NCBI RefSeq assembly: GCF_030709675.1
Contig: NZ_JAUZQD010000001.1
Coordinates: 186,001-250,000, forward strand
From: Symbioplanes lichenis
Lineage (GTDB): Bacteria > Actinomycetota > Actinomycetes > Mycobacteriales > Micromonosporaceae
DNA length: 64,000 nt
Direction of reading: 5' to 3'
Below the pieces are notes generated by a model that had not been told where the DNA came from, did no database searches, and was given only the letters and a program-made list of their open reading frames with translations. Made by a program: the position numbers and the translations under genes. Shown in pieces: positions 19,249-27,861 of this stretch (its first letter is position 1; each line of letters opens with the position of its first letter).

Positions 19249-20769
19249 TCAGGCGCGGCGCCATTTCTGGTTGGCCGTGCCGGCGCAGTCCCAGAGCTGG
19301 AGCTTGGCGCCGTCGCCGGCGTTGTTGTCCTTGATGTCGACGCACTTGTTGGCCTGCGGGTTGACGAGGTCGCCCGCGGCGGAGAGCACGAACTGCTGCG
19401 CGGCGTTGCCCGAGCATCCGACGATCTGGATGGCAGCGCCGTTGGCGGTGGAGCCCCACGCGACGTCGAGGCACTTGTTGTTCTGCGTCTGCAGAGTGCC
19501 GTTCACGAAGGTCCAGCGCTGCGCGTTCGTCTGGTTGCAGGTCCACATCTGCACGAGAACGCCGTCGTTGAACTGCGAGTTCGGGACGTCGATGCACTTG
19601 CTGTTCAGGTTGCTCACCACGGCACTCGTGCTGCCGCCGCCGGAGGTGGTGAGGCTCAGGCCGTAGACGCTGAGGATCTCGTTGACGGGCTGGAACCACG
19701 TCGTACCGCCGGAGGTGCAGTTGCCCGTGACGCCGGACGTGACGCCCTGCGCCTGGTTGCCGGAGATGACGGATCCGCCCGAGTCACCCGGCTCGGCACA
19801 GGCGCTCATCCTGCTCAGGCCCTGCACGGCGCCCTGCGCGTAGTTGACCGTTTCGTTCCGGCCCTGCAGCGTGCCGCAGCGCCAGCCGGTCGTACGCCCG
19901 GAGCGGCAGATGGAGCTCCCGATCGCGGCGTCCTGCGAGCCGGCGACCAGCACGTTGCCGCCCGCGTAGTTGTTGACCCAGGGCTGGGGCGTCCAGTTGG
20001 CGTTCGTACGGATGAAGGAATAGTCGTTGCCGGGGAAGGACGAGCCGGCGAACGTACCCTGTGCCACGTTGTTGTTGCCGAGGGTCGGGCTGTTGACGCC
20101 GCCGCAGTGGCCCGCGCTGACGAAGCCGCCCGCGACGGAGAAGCCGACCGAGCAGAGCGTGTTGCCGTTGATGACGTACTGGTCGCCGCCCCGGATGTCG
20201 TAGACCGTGCGCGGGGCCTCGGCGGCGGTCACGACGGTCACGTCCTCGACGCCTGCGGCGGCGGCGAAGGTACGGGCGGAGGCCTCCCCGCCCGGCGCCA
20301 CGGTGACGACGACGGTGCCGCGCGTGGTGTCCGCGTACCAGCCGTGGATCTTGGTTCCCGCCTTCGTGCGGTCGAGCGCCTTCTTGTCCGCGTCCAGATC
20401 CTTCGCGCTGCGCTCGGCGAGCTTCGGGACGGCTCCCTCGGCGCGGATCCGGGCGACGCGGGCGGGGTCGGTCGTGGCGACGGTCAGGCGGTCGGCGCCG
20501 GGGGCGATCCAGGCCCCGGCGTACGTGTCGCCGAGCGCGGCGGCGAGCCGGCGCTGCACCACCGGAGCCGCCGCCTCGGTCGCCAGGCGCGCGGCCAGTT
20601 GATCGTCGTCGAGGCCGAGGTCGCGGTGGAGGGCGGCGACCATGCCGGGGTCGAGGGTTGTCGCGGGCGCGGCCTGGTCCGGGGTCTGCGCGTGGGCGGC
20701 GCCGGGACTGACGCCGAGGAGCGTGAGCGCCGTCACGGCGACGCCCAGGGTTGTGCGGATGTGGAGCAT
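19249..20769 (-). CDS. Secreted S1-family (alpha-lytic/streptogrisin-type) protease with ricin B-type lectin domain
   Basis: This is a 506-residue secreted zymogen. A signal peptide ends about residue 27 (AAHA). A propeptide of the alpha-lytic protease type spans about 30-185. The chymotrypsin-fold protease has His221 (SAGHC), Asp249 (GNDYSFI) and Ser330 (PGDSGGS). After a Ser/Gly linker, about 385-506 holds three beta-trefoil repeats starting KCIDV, KCLDV and KCVDI, each ending in a QxW or QxF motif, which would bind carbohydrate. Such enzymes degrade extracellular or cell-wall-associated protein. The ATG at 20769 follows GGAGGG. A 12-bp palindrome in the promoter region may be an operator. 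Confidence 0.95.
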   Translation of the reverse strand: MLHIRTTLGVAVTALTLLGVSPGAAHAQTPDQAAPATTLDPGMVAALHRDLGLDDDQLAARLATEAAAPVVQRRLAAALGDTYAGAWIAPGADRLTVATTDPARVARIRAEGAVPKLAERSAKDLDADKKALDRTKAGTKIHGWYADTTRGTVVVTVAPGGEASARTFAAAAGVEDVTVVTAAEAPRTVYDIRGGDQYVINGNTLCSVGFSVAGGFVSAGHCGGVNSPTLGNNNVAQGTFAGSSFPGNDYSFIRTNANWTPQPWVNNYAGGNVLVAGSQDAAIGSSICRSGRTTGWRCGTLQGRNETVNYAQGAVQGLSRMSACAEPGDSGGSVISGNQAQGVTSGVTGNCTSGGTTWFQPVNEILSVYGLSLTTSGGGSTSAVVSNLNSKCIDVPNSQFNDGVLVQMWTCNQTNAQRWTFVNGTLQTQNNKCLDVAWGSTANGAAIQIVGCSGNAAQQFVLSAAGDLVNPQANKCVDIKDNNAGDGAKLQLWDCAGTANQKWRRA

Positions 20770-20806
20770 GGGGGGATCCCTCCGCTGATCAGGGACGATG
20801 GGGACG

Positions 20807-20818
20807 GAGAGCGCTCTC
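20807..20818. promoter_or_regulatory. LacI-type palindrome upstream of the secreted protease
   Basis: GAGAGCGCTCTC is a perfect 12-bp palindrome 38 bp upstream of the protease start, in the 184-bp divergent gap shared with the NAD kinase operon. The central AGCGCT core is typical of LacI-family operators in actinobacteria. The cognate regulator is not identified. Confidence 0.4.
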
Positions 20819-20953
20819 ACTATCGGAGTTTGTCGATCTGTAAAGGTTATGTCAAGAAGCTTTGTCCCCAGGCCGCCGGGCACGCTCTCGCCGTTGCCCC
20901 GCCGACGTGCAAGGCTGAACGCCGACGTTCCGACGAGCAGAGGTGTGTGACGC

Positions 20954-22144
20954 ATGGGCATGGTCAAGGTGGTGGGGCTCGTCCTGCACCCGCGGCGCGA
21001 CTGCGGGTCGGCCATCGACGCCATCGTGCGCTGGGCCGCCTCGCGGCATGTCACCGTGCTCGGGCTGCACGACGAGATCGACCGGATCGACTGCGAGGCC
21101 GAGCCGGTCTCCGCCGACGAGATGGTCGAGCGGGCCGGGCTCCTGGTCAGCCTGGGCGGCGACGGCACCATGCTGCGCACGATGCGGCTGGTCGAGGGGC
21201 GCAAGACGCCGGTGCTGGGGGTCAACGTCGGCCGGCTCGGCTTCCTCGCCGAGGTCGACCTGCCCGACCTGGCCGGCGCGCTGTCCGCGATCGACGAGCA
21301 CGACTTCACCATCGAGTCGCGCACGTCGGTGCGCACGGTGCTGCCCGACGGCAAGGAGGTGTCGGCGTTCAACGACATCGCCATGGTCCGGGTGCCCGGC
21401 GACGGCCTCGCCCACATCGGCATCAATGTCGAGGGCAGCAATTTCGTGCGCTACGCCGCCGACGCGGTGATCGTGGCGACCCCGACCGGCTCCACGGCCT
21501 ACAGCTTCTCGGCCGGCGGCCCGATCGTCTCCCCCAACGTCGAGGGCATCCTGGTCAGCGCCTCGGCCGCGCACTCGTCGTTCAACCGCTCACTGATGCT
21601 GTCGCCCGACGAGCAGCTCGAGCTCGACGTGGCGGCGACCAGCGGCCGGCTCGCCATCGAGGTCGACGGCATCATCCAGGGCTATGCCGAGGCCGGCGAC
21701 AAGCTGCGCGTCCAGCCCGTGCCCGGCGCCGCGCAGGTCATCCGGTTCGGGCGCACCTCGTTCTACGAGCGGGCCCGGCGCAAGCTGCGGGTCGAGGGCA
21801 GCGCCCAGGTCAGCGCGGGCGACCCGGAGGACGCGATCGTCGTCGACAGCTTCGAGCAGTCACGCTACGAGGTGCTGCTCGGCGGGGAGCAGGCCGGCGC
21901 GCTGCACTACCGCCGCCACGGCACCGGCGTCGAGCTCGCGCACACCGAGATCGACCAGGCCTTCGAGGGGCGCGGGCTGGGCGGCCGGCTGGCCGCCGCC
22001 GCGCTGCTCGACGCCCGCCGCCGGGGCACCCCGGTGACCGTCACCTGTCCCTTCGTCACGGGCTGGCTCGACCGCCACCCCGAATACTCCGACGTGCTCG
22101 CGGCGGCCCCCGAGCCGCGCGTCGAGAACACCATCGAAGTCTGA
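20954..22144 (+). CDS. NAD kinase fused to a C-terminal GNAT (YjdJ-like) domain
   Basis: This is a 396-residue bifunctional protein. Residues 1-290 are an NAD kinase, which phosphorylates NAD to NADP. It has the GGDGT motif (68-72), Asn140-Asp141 (FNDIAM), TPTGSTAYSFSAGGPIVSP and the EVDGII segment. Residues about 300-385 are a small GNAT of the YjdJ/Acetyltransf_CG type (YRRHGTGVELAHTEIDQAFEG, RGLGGRLAAAALLDARRRGT, CPFVTGWLDRHPEY). The fusion is in one uninterrupted frame. It leads an operon with a flavoprotein and a histidine kinase. ATGs at 20954 and 20960 are both possible; AGAGG lies 8 nt before the first. The GNAT may sense or use acetyl-CoA; that is an inference. Confidence 0.9.
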   Translation: MGMVKVVGLVLHPRRDCGSAIDAIVRWAASRHVTVLGLHDEIDRIDCEAEPVSADEMVERAGLLVSLGGDGTMLRTMRLVEGRKTPVLGVNVGRLGFLAEVDLPDLAGALSAIDEHDFTIESRTSVRTVLPDGKEVSAFNDIAMVRVPGDGLAHIGINVEGSNFVRYAADAVIVATPTGSTAYSFSAGGPIVSPNVEGILVSASAAHSSFNRSLMLSPDEQLELDVAATSGRLAIEVDGIIQGYAEAGDKLRVQPVPGAAQVIRFGRTSFYERARRKLRVEGSAQVSAGDPEDAIVVDSFEQSRYEVLLGGEQAGALHYRRHGTGVELAHTEIDQAFEGRGLGGRLAAAALLDARRRGTPVTVTCPFVTGWLDRHPEYSDVLAAAPEPRVENTIEV

Positions 22145-22173
22145 CCGCGAACCACTACGGCTGAGGACTGCTC

Positions 22174-23832
22174 ATGGGCCACCCCGCGATCCTGACCGTC
22201 GACGACGACCCCTCGGTGTCGCGCGCCATCGCGCGCGACCTGCGCCGCCGCTACGGCGAGCACCACCGGATCATCCGGGCCTCCTCGGCCGCCGACGCCC
22301 TCGAGGCGCTGCGCGACATCAAGCTGCGCGGCGGCCGGGTCGCGGTGATGCTCGCCGACTACCGGATGCCCCAGATGAACGGCATCGAGTTCCTCGAGCA
22401 GGCGATGGACCTGTTCCCGAACGCCCGGCGGGCGCTGCTCACGGCCTATGCCGACACCGACGCCGCGATCCAGGCGATCAACGTGGTCGACGTCGACCAC
22501 TACCTGCTCAAGCCGTGGGACCCGCCGGAGGAGAAGCTCTATCCGGTCATCGACGCGCTGCTCGACGCCTGGCAGGCCACCGGCGACCGCGAGGTCGAGG
22601 ACATCCGCGTCGTCGGCCACCGGTGGAGCGAGCCGTCCTACCAGATCCGCGACTTCCTGGCGCGCAACCTGGTGCCCTACAAGTGGTTCTCCGCGGAGGA
22701 GCCGGAGGGGCGCCGCCTGCTGGAGGCCGCGTCGGTCGGCCCCGAGGCGATCCCGCTGGTGGTGACCGCGGACGGCCGGGCCCTGCGCCAGCCCAGCACC
22801 TCGGAGGTCGCCGAGGTCGCCGGGCTGTCCACCAGCCCCAACCGCGAGTTCTACGACCTCGTCATCGTGGGCGGCGGCCCGGCCGGGCTGGGCGCCGCGG
22901 TCTACGGCGCCTCCGAGGGCCTCAAGACGCTGCTGGTCGAGCGGCAGGCGGTGGGCGGGCAGGCCGGTCAGAGCTCCCGCATCGAAAATTATCTGGGCTT
23001 CCCCGACGGCATCTCCGGCGCGCAGCTCACCGACCGGGCGCGGCGGCAGGCCGGCAAGTTCGAGGCCGAGGTGCTCAACACGCGCGAGGTCACCGGGCTG
23101 CGCACCGACGGCTCGGCCCGCACGCTGACCTTCGCCGACGGCGGCGAGATCTCGGCGCACTCGATCGTCCTGGCCACCGGGGTCGCCTACCGGCCGCTGG
23201 CCGCCGACGGCATCGCGCAGCTGACCGGCTCCGGGGTCTACTACGGCTCGGCGTCGACCGAGGGGCCCTCCTGCGCGGGCAGCGACGTCTACATCGTGGG
23301 CGGCGCCAACTCGGCCGGGCAGGCGGCGCTGTTCTTCTCCCGCTATGCCAAGAGCGTCACGCTGCTCGTGCGCGGCGACTCGCTCGAGGCGTCGATGTCC
23401 TACTACCTGATCCAGCAGCTCGCCCAAGTGGAGAACATCCACGTGCGCACCCGGTGCGAGGTCGTCGCGGCCGAGGGCGACGGGCACCTGCAGGCGATCA
23501 CGATCTGCGACAGCAAGAACGGCGCGCAGGCCAGCGTCGAGTGCGGCTACCTCTTCATCTTCATCGGGGCGGAGCCGCGCACCGACTGGCTCGGCACCGC
23601 CGTGGCCCGCGACGAGCGCGGCTTCGTCTACACGGGTCCCGATCTGCTCTCGAACGGCACCCGTCCGGCGGGATGGGATCGGGACCGCGATCCGTTCTAC
23701 CTGGAGTGCAGTGTTCCCGGCATCTTCGCCGCCGGCGACGTCCGGGCCAACTCGGTCAAACGGGTGGCCTCGGCGGTCGGCGAGGGCGCGATGGCCGTCA
23801 CGCTGGTCCATCGTTACCTGGAGGCACAGTGA
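22174..23832 (+). CDS. Receiver domain fused to thioredoxin-reductase-like flavoprotein
   Basis: This is a 552-residue fusion. Residues 1-135 are a CheY-like receiver with phospho-acceptor Asp62 (MLADYRMPQM) and Lys in YLLKPW. About 145-220 resembles a glutaredoxin/thioredoxin fold without CxxC. About 228-550 is a thioredoxin-reductase-like FAD/NADPH domain (VIVGGGPAGLGAAVYGASEG, SRIENYLGFPDGISG, IVGGANSAGQA, ending GIFAAGDVR). The redox-active CxxC of true reductases is absent; only one Cys remains (GPSCAGSDV). It therefore probably does not reduce thioredoxin and may act as a redox sensor or diaphorase. It lies between the NAD kinase gene (29 bp) and the kinase gene (1 bp). Confidence 0.92.
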   Translation: MGHPAILTVDDDPSVSRAIARDLRRRYGEHHRIIRASSAADALEALRDIKLRGGRVAVMLADYRMPQMNGIEFLEQAMDLFPNARRALLTAYADTDAAIQAINVVDVDHYLLKPWDPPEEKLYPVIDALLDAWQATGDREVEDIRVVGHRWSEPSYQIRDFLARNLVPYKWFSAEEPEGRRLLEAASVGPEAIPLVVTADGRALRQPSTSEVAEVAGLSTSPNREFYDLVIVGGGPAGLGAAVYGASEGLKTLLVERQAVGGQAGQSSRIENYLGFPDGISGAQLTDRARRQAGKFEAEVLNTREVTGLRTDGSARTLTFADGGEISAHSIVLATGVAYRPLAADGIAQLTGSGVYYGSASTEGPSCAGSDVYIVGGANSAGQAALFFSRYAKSVTLLVRGDSLEASMSYYLIQQLAQVENIHVRTRCEVVAAEGDGHLQAITICDSKNGAQASVECGYLFIFIGAEPRTDWLGTAVARDERGFVYTGPDLLSNGTRPAGWDRDRDPFYLECSVPGIFAAGDVRANSVKRVASAVGEGAMAVTLVHRYLEAQ

Positions 23833-23833
23833 G

Positions 23834-25303
23834 ATGAGCGACGTCGCCGAAACCGTGGTGCTGGCGCCCTGTGAGCCCGGCAAGCTCTCCGCCGCCGAGC
23901 TCAAGACGCTCTTCCTGTTCGAGAAGCTGACCGACGACCAGCTGGCCTGGCTGGTCGAGCACGGCTGCACCATGCACGCCCCGGCCGGCTCCCTGGTCCT
24001 GCGCGAGGGCGACCCCGCCGAGCTCTTCCTGGTCCTGCTCAGCGGCACCATCGCGCTCAGCCGCCGGATCGGCGAGGACGACGTGCGCACCAGCCGCACG
24101 GAGCAGCGCGGCGTCTACATGGGCGCCACGCAGGCCTACATCCAGGACGAGGGCGTCGAGCGGAAATACCCGGCCACGACGCGGGCCCTCGACGACGCCG
24201 ACTTCTTCGTGCTCAGCGCCGAGGACTTCGGCTGGATGATGCGCGAGTGGTTCCCGATGGCGATCCACCTGCTCGAGGGGCTGGCCCTCGGCTGGCAGAA
24301 CCAGCAGGCCCGGATCAACGAGCGGCAGCGCCTCGTCGCGCTCGGCGCCCTGTCGGCCGGCCTCATGCACGAGCTCAACAACCCGGCCGCGGCCGCCTCC
24401 CGGGCCACCGGCGCCCTCCGGCAGCGGGTCGCCGGCATGCGCCACAAGCTGGGCATGCTCGCCGCCGGCAAGGTCGCCCCGGACCGGCTCGACGCGCTGG
24501 TCGAGCTGCAGGAGGACGTCATCGAGCGGGCCGCCAAGGCCCCCGCGCTGACCGCCATCCAGGCCGCCGACCGCGAGGACGAGCTGGGCGACTGGATGGA
24601 CGAGCGCCACGTCACCGGCGCCTGGGACCTCGCGCCGGTCTTCGCCCAGGGCGGCCTCGACATCGACTGCCTCGACGACATCGAGGCCCGGGTCGGCACG
24701 CCCGAGCTGCTCGACCAGGCTATCCACTGGATCGGCTACGCGCTCGAGACCGAGCAGCTGATGAGCGACATCGAGGACGCCACCGGCCGGGTGTCGTCGC
24801 TGGTGACCGCGGCCAAGCAGTACTCGCAGCTCGACCGGGCCGCCCACCAGTGGATCGACGTGCACACCGGCCTCGACAGCACGCTGGTCATGCTCGGCCA
24901 CAAGATCGGCGACGGGGTCAAGGTCGTCAAGGACTACGACCGGTCGCTGCCGCAGGTGCCCGCCCACCCGGCCGAGCTCAACCAGGTCTGGACCAACATC
25001 ATCGACAACGCCGTCCAGGCCATGCACGGCGCCGGGACGCTCACGGTGAAGACCTTCCGGGTGGACGACCACGTCATCGTGTCGATCGGTGACAGCGGGC
25101 CGGGCATCCCCGAGGAGCTGCGCAAGCGGGTCTTCGAGCCGTTCTTCACCACGAAGCCGGTGGGCGAGGGGACGGGGCTCGGGCTCGACATCTCCTACCG
25201 CATCGTCGTCAACGGGCACGGCGGGGACATCGTCGTGAAGTCGCAGCCGGGCGACACGCGGTTCCTGGTGAAGCTGCCGGTCTCCGAGCCGCCGTCGCGC
25301 TGA
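23834..25303 (+). CDS. Soluble histidine kinase with N-terminal cyclic-nucleotide-binding domain
   Basis: This is a 489-residue cytoplasmic sensor kinase. About 25-150 is a cNMP/CRP-type effector domain (FEKLTDDQLAWL, PAGSLVLREGDPAELFLVLLSG). The kinase core has His179 (SAGLMHELNNP), N-box NQVWTNIIDNAVQAM, G1 GDSGPGIP and G2 GEGTGLGLDISYRI. No membrane helix is present. The ATG overlaps the flavoprotein stop closely (TGAgATG), so the two are coupled. The likely phosphotransfer partner is the receiver domain of the preceding flavoprotein. Together with the NADP-producing kinase this suggests a nicotinamide or redox signalling module. Confidence 0.92.
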   Translation: MSDVAETVVLAPCEPGKLSAAELKTLFLFEKLTDDQLAWLVEHGCTMHAPAGSLVLREGDPAELFLVLLSGTIALSRRIGEDDVRTSRTEQRGVYMGATQAYIQDEGVERKYPATTRALDDADFFVLSAEDFGWMMREWFPMAIHLLEGLALGWQNQQARINERQRLVALGALSAGLMHELNNPAAAASRATGALRQRVAGMRHKLGMLAAGKVAPDRLDALVELQEDVIERAAKAPALTAIQAADREDELGDWMDERHVTGAWDLAPVFAQGGLDIDCLDDIEARVGTPELLDQAIHWIGYALETEQLMSDIEDATGRVSSLVTAAKQYSQLDRAAHQWIDVHTGLDSTLVMLGHKIGDGVKVVKDYDRSLPQVPAHPAELNQVWTNIIDNAVQAMHGAGTLTVKTFRVDDHVIVSIGDSGPGIPEELRKRVFEPFFTTKPVGEGTGLGLDISYRIVVNGHGGDIVVKSQPGDTRFLVKLPVSEPPSR

Positions 25304-25842
25304 TCCGCGGCTTGACGCGGCGTGGTTCCCTGCCGGGAGCCACGCCGTTTCGTCATGTCCGCTGCCGCACCGGGTCGTCGTGCCCGCTGCCGCACCGCGT
25401 CGTCATGTCCGCTGCCGCACCGCGTCGTCGTGTCCGCCGCCACGTCGGCGGTCGCTCGCCGCCACGCCGTCATGTTGTGCCCGCCGCCGCGTCCGGGGGG
25501 TGGCCTGCTCGCCACGCCGCACGAGCGCCGGCTCGCACCGCATTTCGTGTGACTGCGCGTTACCGCATCCGGCCTCACGCTTGCGTTGATACTCGTGGCC
25601 ATGCCCGCTTCGCTGCTGGGCATCGCGTCCGGGCGGGTGCCCGTTGCTGCCGTGGTGGTTGCCCTTGGTGACGGGCCGACCTTAACGAGGCGGTCGGGGA
25701 TATTCCGGCATATCACCGCGAGACCGGGCGAAGCGACTGTGCGGAACTTTAATGATGATCTTAAGGAACGCCTGGTCAGAGCGGGGGCCTCAATAATTCG
25801 ATCCGGCCGTGACCGTCCCCCGTCATCCCCGGAGCACCCCTG
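25304..25842. other. 539-bp intergenic region upstream of the GH64 glucanase
   Basis: No convincing gene was seen. The first part holds a tandem 25-bp repeat (separate entry). A CCGACC/GGTCGG hairpin lies at 25676-25697. The last 100 bp before the GH64 start are less GC-rich (TTAATGATGATCTTAAG at 25750-25766), which suggests a promoter or regulated leader, but no known riboswitch or operator consensus was recognised. Confidence 0.5.
25351..25450. repeat. Tandem repeat, four copies of a 25-bp unit
   Basis: Units begin at 25351, 25376, 25401 and 25426 with CGTCATGTCCGCTGCCGCAC or a close variant. The first three are nearly identical and the fourth is degraded. A further partial copy (CGTCATG, CGCCGCCGCG) appears near 25470. 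There are no spacers, so it is not a CRISPR. Confidence 0.75.
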
Positions 25843-27498
25843 ATGCGTCGCAAGCGAACACTCATCCTCTCCGCAGCCGCCGTGGTGGCAGCCGCGGGGA
25901 CCGCCTGGATCGCCCTGCCGGCGTCCGCGGCCGCCACGACCGCGGTCTTCACCAAGACGTCCGACTGGGGCACCGGGTGGCAGGGTGACGTGACGATCAC
26001 CAACGGCGCGTCGTCGGCCATGAGCTCGTGGAAGGTCGAGTTCGACCTGCCCGCGGGCGCGACGATCGGCAGCTTCTGGGAAGCCGACATGGTGGCCAGC
26101 GGTCAGCACCGGACCTTCACCAACCGGGCCTGGAACGGGAATGTGCCCGGCGACGGCAAGGTCTCCTTCGGGTTCGTCGGTTCGGGCGCCACGCCGATCA
26201 ACTGCCTGATCAACGGGCAGCCGTGCGCGGGCTCGGGCGGCGGCGGCACCACCACGACCGCGCCGACCGTTGCTCCCACCAAACCGGCCACGACAGCTCC
26301 GACGGTGGCGCCGACGACGAAGGCCCCGACCACGGCGCCCACCTCGAAGACGCCCACGACCGCGCCGACGACCAAGCCGGCCGAGGACACCAGCGTGCCG
26401 CCGGCCTCGAACCTGCTGCCGGTCAAGGTCACCAACGACACCGGCCGCTCCGACGCCGTCTACCTCTACGTGCTCGGGACGAACCTGACGACGGGCAAGC
26501 TCGGCTACGTCAACGCCGACGGGGCGTTCACGCAGTGGACGGGCGGCGGCTCCGTGCCGGTGCCCGCGCCGGACGTGTCGATCGCGGGCCCGGGCAACGG
26601 GTCGAGCAAGACCATCAAGATGCCGAAGAACCTGTCCGGCCGGCTCTACATGTCGTTCGGCAAGAAGCTGGACTTCCGGCTCACCACCGACGGCCTGGTG
26701 CAGCCCGCGCCGTGGGCCGGGGGCGACCCGAACCACGACATCCTCTTCGACTGGAGCGAGTTCACGCTCAACGACTCCGGCCTCTGGCTCAACAGCTCGC
26801 AGGTCGACATGTTCGCGGTGCCGCACGTGGTCAGCGTGCAGGGCGGCGACGGGGTCACCTTCAAGACCGGCGAGCTCAAGGACGGCGGGCGGCAGAAGGT
26901 CATCGACCAGATCAAGGCCCAGCCCGACTTCGCCAAGAGCGTGGTCACCCGCGCCGACGGTACGGTGCTCCGCGTGCTCGCCCCGGGCAAGGCGGCCGAC
27001 GCCGGGCTGATGAGCGCCACGTATCTCGACCCGTACATCACGCGGGCGTGGAACGCGTACACGTCGAAGACTTTGACCGTGGTTCCCTTCGGCGACCAGC
27101 CGAACACCAAGTTCTTCGGCAAGACCAGTGGCAACGTCATGAACTTCACCGACGGCTCGGGCAAGACCGTCGCCTCCTTCACCAAGCCGTCGACCGCCAA
27201 CGTGTGGGGCTGCGACGGCGCGCTCGGCGCCCCGAACGACCTGGTCGTCGGCCCGATCGCCCGGACGCTGTGCGCCGCGATGCAACGCACGACGCTCGGC
27301 ACGCTCGACACCCAGCCCAGCGGCGGCGCGGCGGACTTCTACCAGGGCGAGCCGGCCAACCACTACGCCAAGGTGATCCACGAGCAGATGAAGGACGGCA
27401 AGGCGTACGCGTTCGCCTTCGACGACGTGCAGAACCAGGAGTCGCTCGTGCACTCGGGCGACCCGCGTCAGGCCGGGATCGTGCTCAGCCGGTTCTGA
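25843..27498 (+). CDS. Secreted CBM2-GH64 beta-1,3-glucanase
   Basis: This is a 551-residue secreted enzyme. The signal peptide covers 1-29 (RRKRTLILSAAAVVAAAGTA, cut after ASA). Residues about 30-128 are a CBM2-type carbohydrate-binding module (DWGTGWQGDVTITNGASS, WEADMVASGQHRTFTNRAWN). A Thr/Ala/Pro linker spans about 129-180. The remainder is a GH64 catalytic domain (LPVKVTNDTGRSDAVYLYVL, DWSEFTLND, VDMFAVPHVVSVQ), a family that releases laminaripentaose from beta-1,3-glucans of fungal walls. It is monocistronic and ends in a strong terminator. The enzyme would act outside the cell; the CBM2 module suggests polysaccharide binding. Confidence 0.93.
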   Translation: MRRKRTLILSAAAVVAAAGTAWIALPASAAATTAVFTKTSDWGTGWQGDVTITNGASSAMSSWKVEFDLPAGATIGSFWEADMVASGQHRTFTNRAWNGNVPGDGKVSFGFVGSGATPINCLINGQPCAGSGGGGTTTTAPTVAPTKPATTAPTVAPTTKAPTTAPTSKTPTTAPTTKPAEDTSVPPASNLLPVKVTNDTGRSDAVYLYVLGTNLTTGKLGYVNADGAFTQWTGGGSVPVPAPDVSIAGPGNGSSKTIKMPKNLSGRLYMSFGKKLDFRLTTDGLVQPAPWAGGDPNHDILFDWSEFTLNDSGLWLNSSQVDMFAVPHVVSVQGGDGVTFKTGELKDGGRQKVIDQIKAQPDFAKSVVTRADGTVLRVLAPGKAADAGLMSATYLDPYITRAWNAYTSKTLTVVPFGDQPNTKFFGKTSGNVMNFTDGSGKTVASFTKPSTANVWGCDGALGAPNDLVVGPIARTLCAAMQRTTLGTLDTQPSGGAADFYQGEPANHYAKVIHEQMKDGKAYAFAFDDVQNQESLVHSGDPRQAGIVLSRF

Positions 27499-27545
27499 CC
27501 GGTCGCGCGGCCGCCGCCCGGGTGACGGCGGCCGCACCTGCCACT

Positions 27546-27607
27546 GCACGACATGACGAAGGCAACCACTGCCCGTCGCCGCACGACATGACGGAGGCAT
27601 TCACTGC
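27546..27607. repeat. Direct repeat, two 27-bp copies
   Basis: Copies at 27546-27572 and 27581-27607 start GCACGACATGACG and end ACTGC, differ at three positions, and are separated by 8 nt. The CGACATGACG core is close to the reverse complement of the CGTCATGTC core of the tandem repeat on the other side of the GH64 gene. Confidence 0.7.
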
Positions 27608-27621
27608 TCCGCCGAGGAACC

Positions 27622-27666
27622 AGCCGGCGCGCCTGCCCACGGGGGACAGGCGCGCCGGCTGCTTTT
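27622..27666 (+). terminator. Rho-independent terminator after GH64
   Basis: Perfect 14-bp arms (AGCCGGCGCGCCTG and CAGGCGCGCCGGCT) with an 11-nt loop are followed directly by GCTTTTG. This is one of the clearest terminators in the window. Confidence 0.85.
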
Positions 27667-27861
27667 GTCCAGCCTTTTACCGAGGCGTGAGACCGTTTTA
27701 CGCGTACGTAATAATCCGTTTTCCTGGTTTGTGACGGCGCCCACGAAAAGCGCAATTCGGGGAATGCAGTCTGCAGGTCTGGTCTTGTCGACGTCGTGGG
27801 CGTTGTGTGCCTCATGCACATGCACGCCCGCGGCAAGGTACCGACGACGGACGGATTCTTC

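Larger units (their letters stand above)
27499..27861. other. 363-bp intergenic region between GH64 and the Bcr/CflA gene
   Basis: The gap holds a 27-bp direct repeat pair and a strong terminator (separate entries). About 190 bp of lower-GC DNA follow (TTTTACGCGTACGTAATAA near 27695-27713) and presumably carry the exporter promoter. No gene was seen. Confidence 0.5.

Noticed and set aside
22174..23832. Genuine thioredoxin reductase (trxB)
   Set aside because: The redox CxxC is missing and an N-terminal receiver is present, so the classical function is unlikely.
25351..25450. Possible CRISPR array
   Set aside because: The 25-bp units are directly adjacent without unique spacers and no cas genes are near.
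25586..25843. 85-codon ORF before the GH64 gene
   Set aside because: No good ribosome-binding site, no domain, and the end overlaps the glucanase start; the region looks like promoter or leader.
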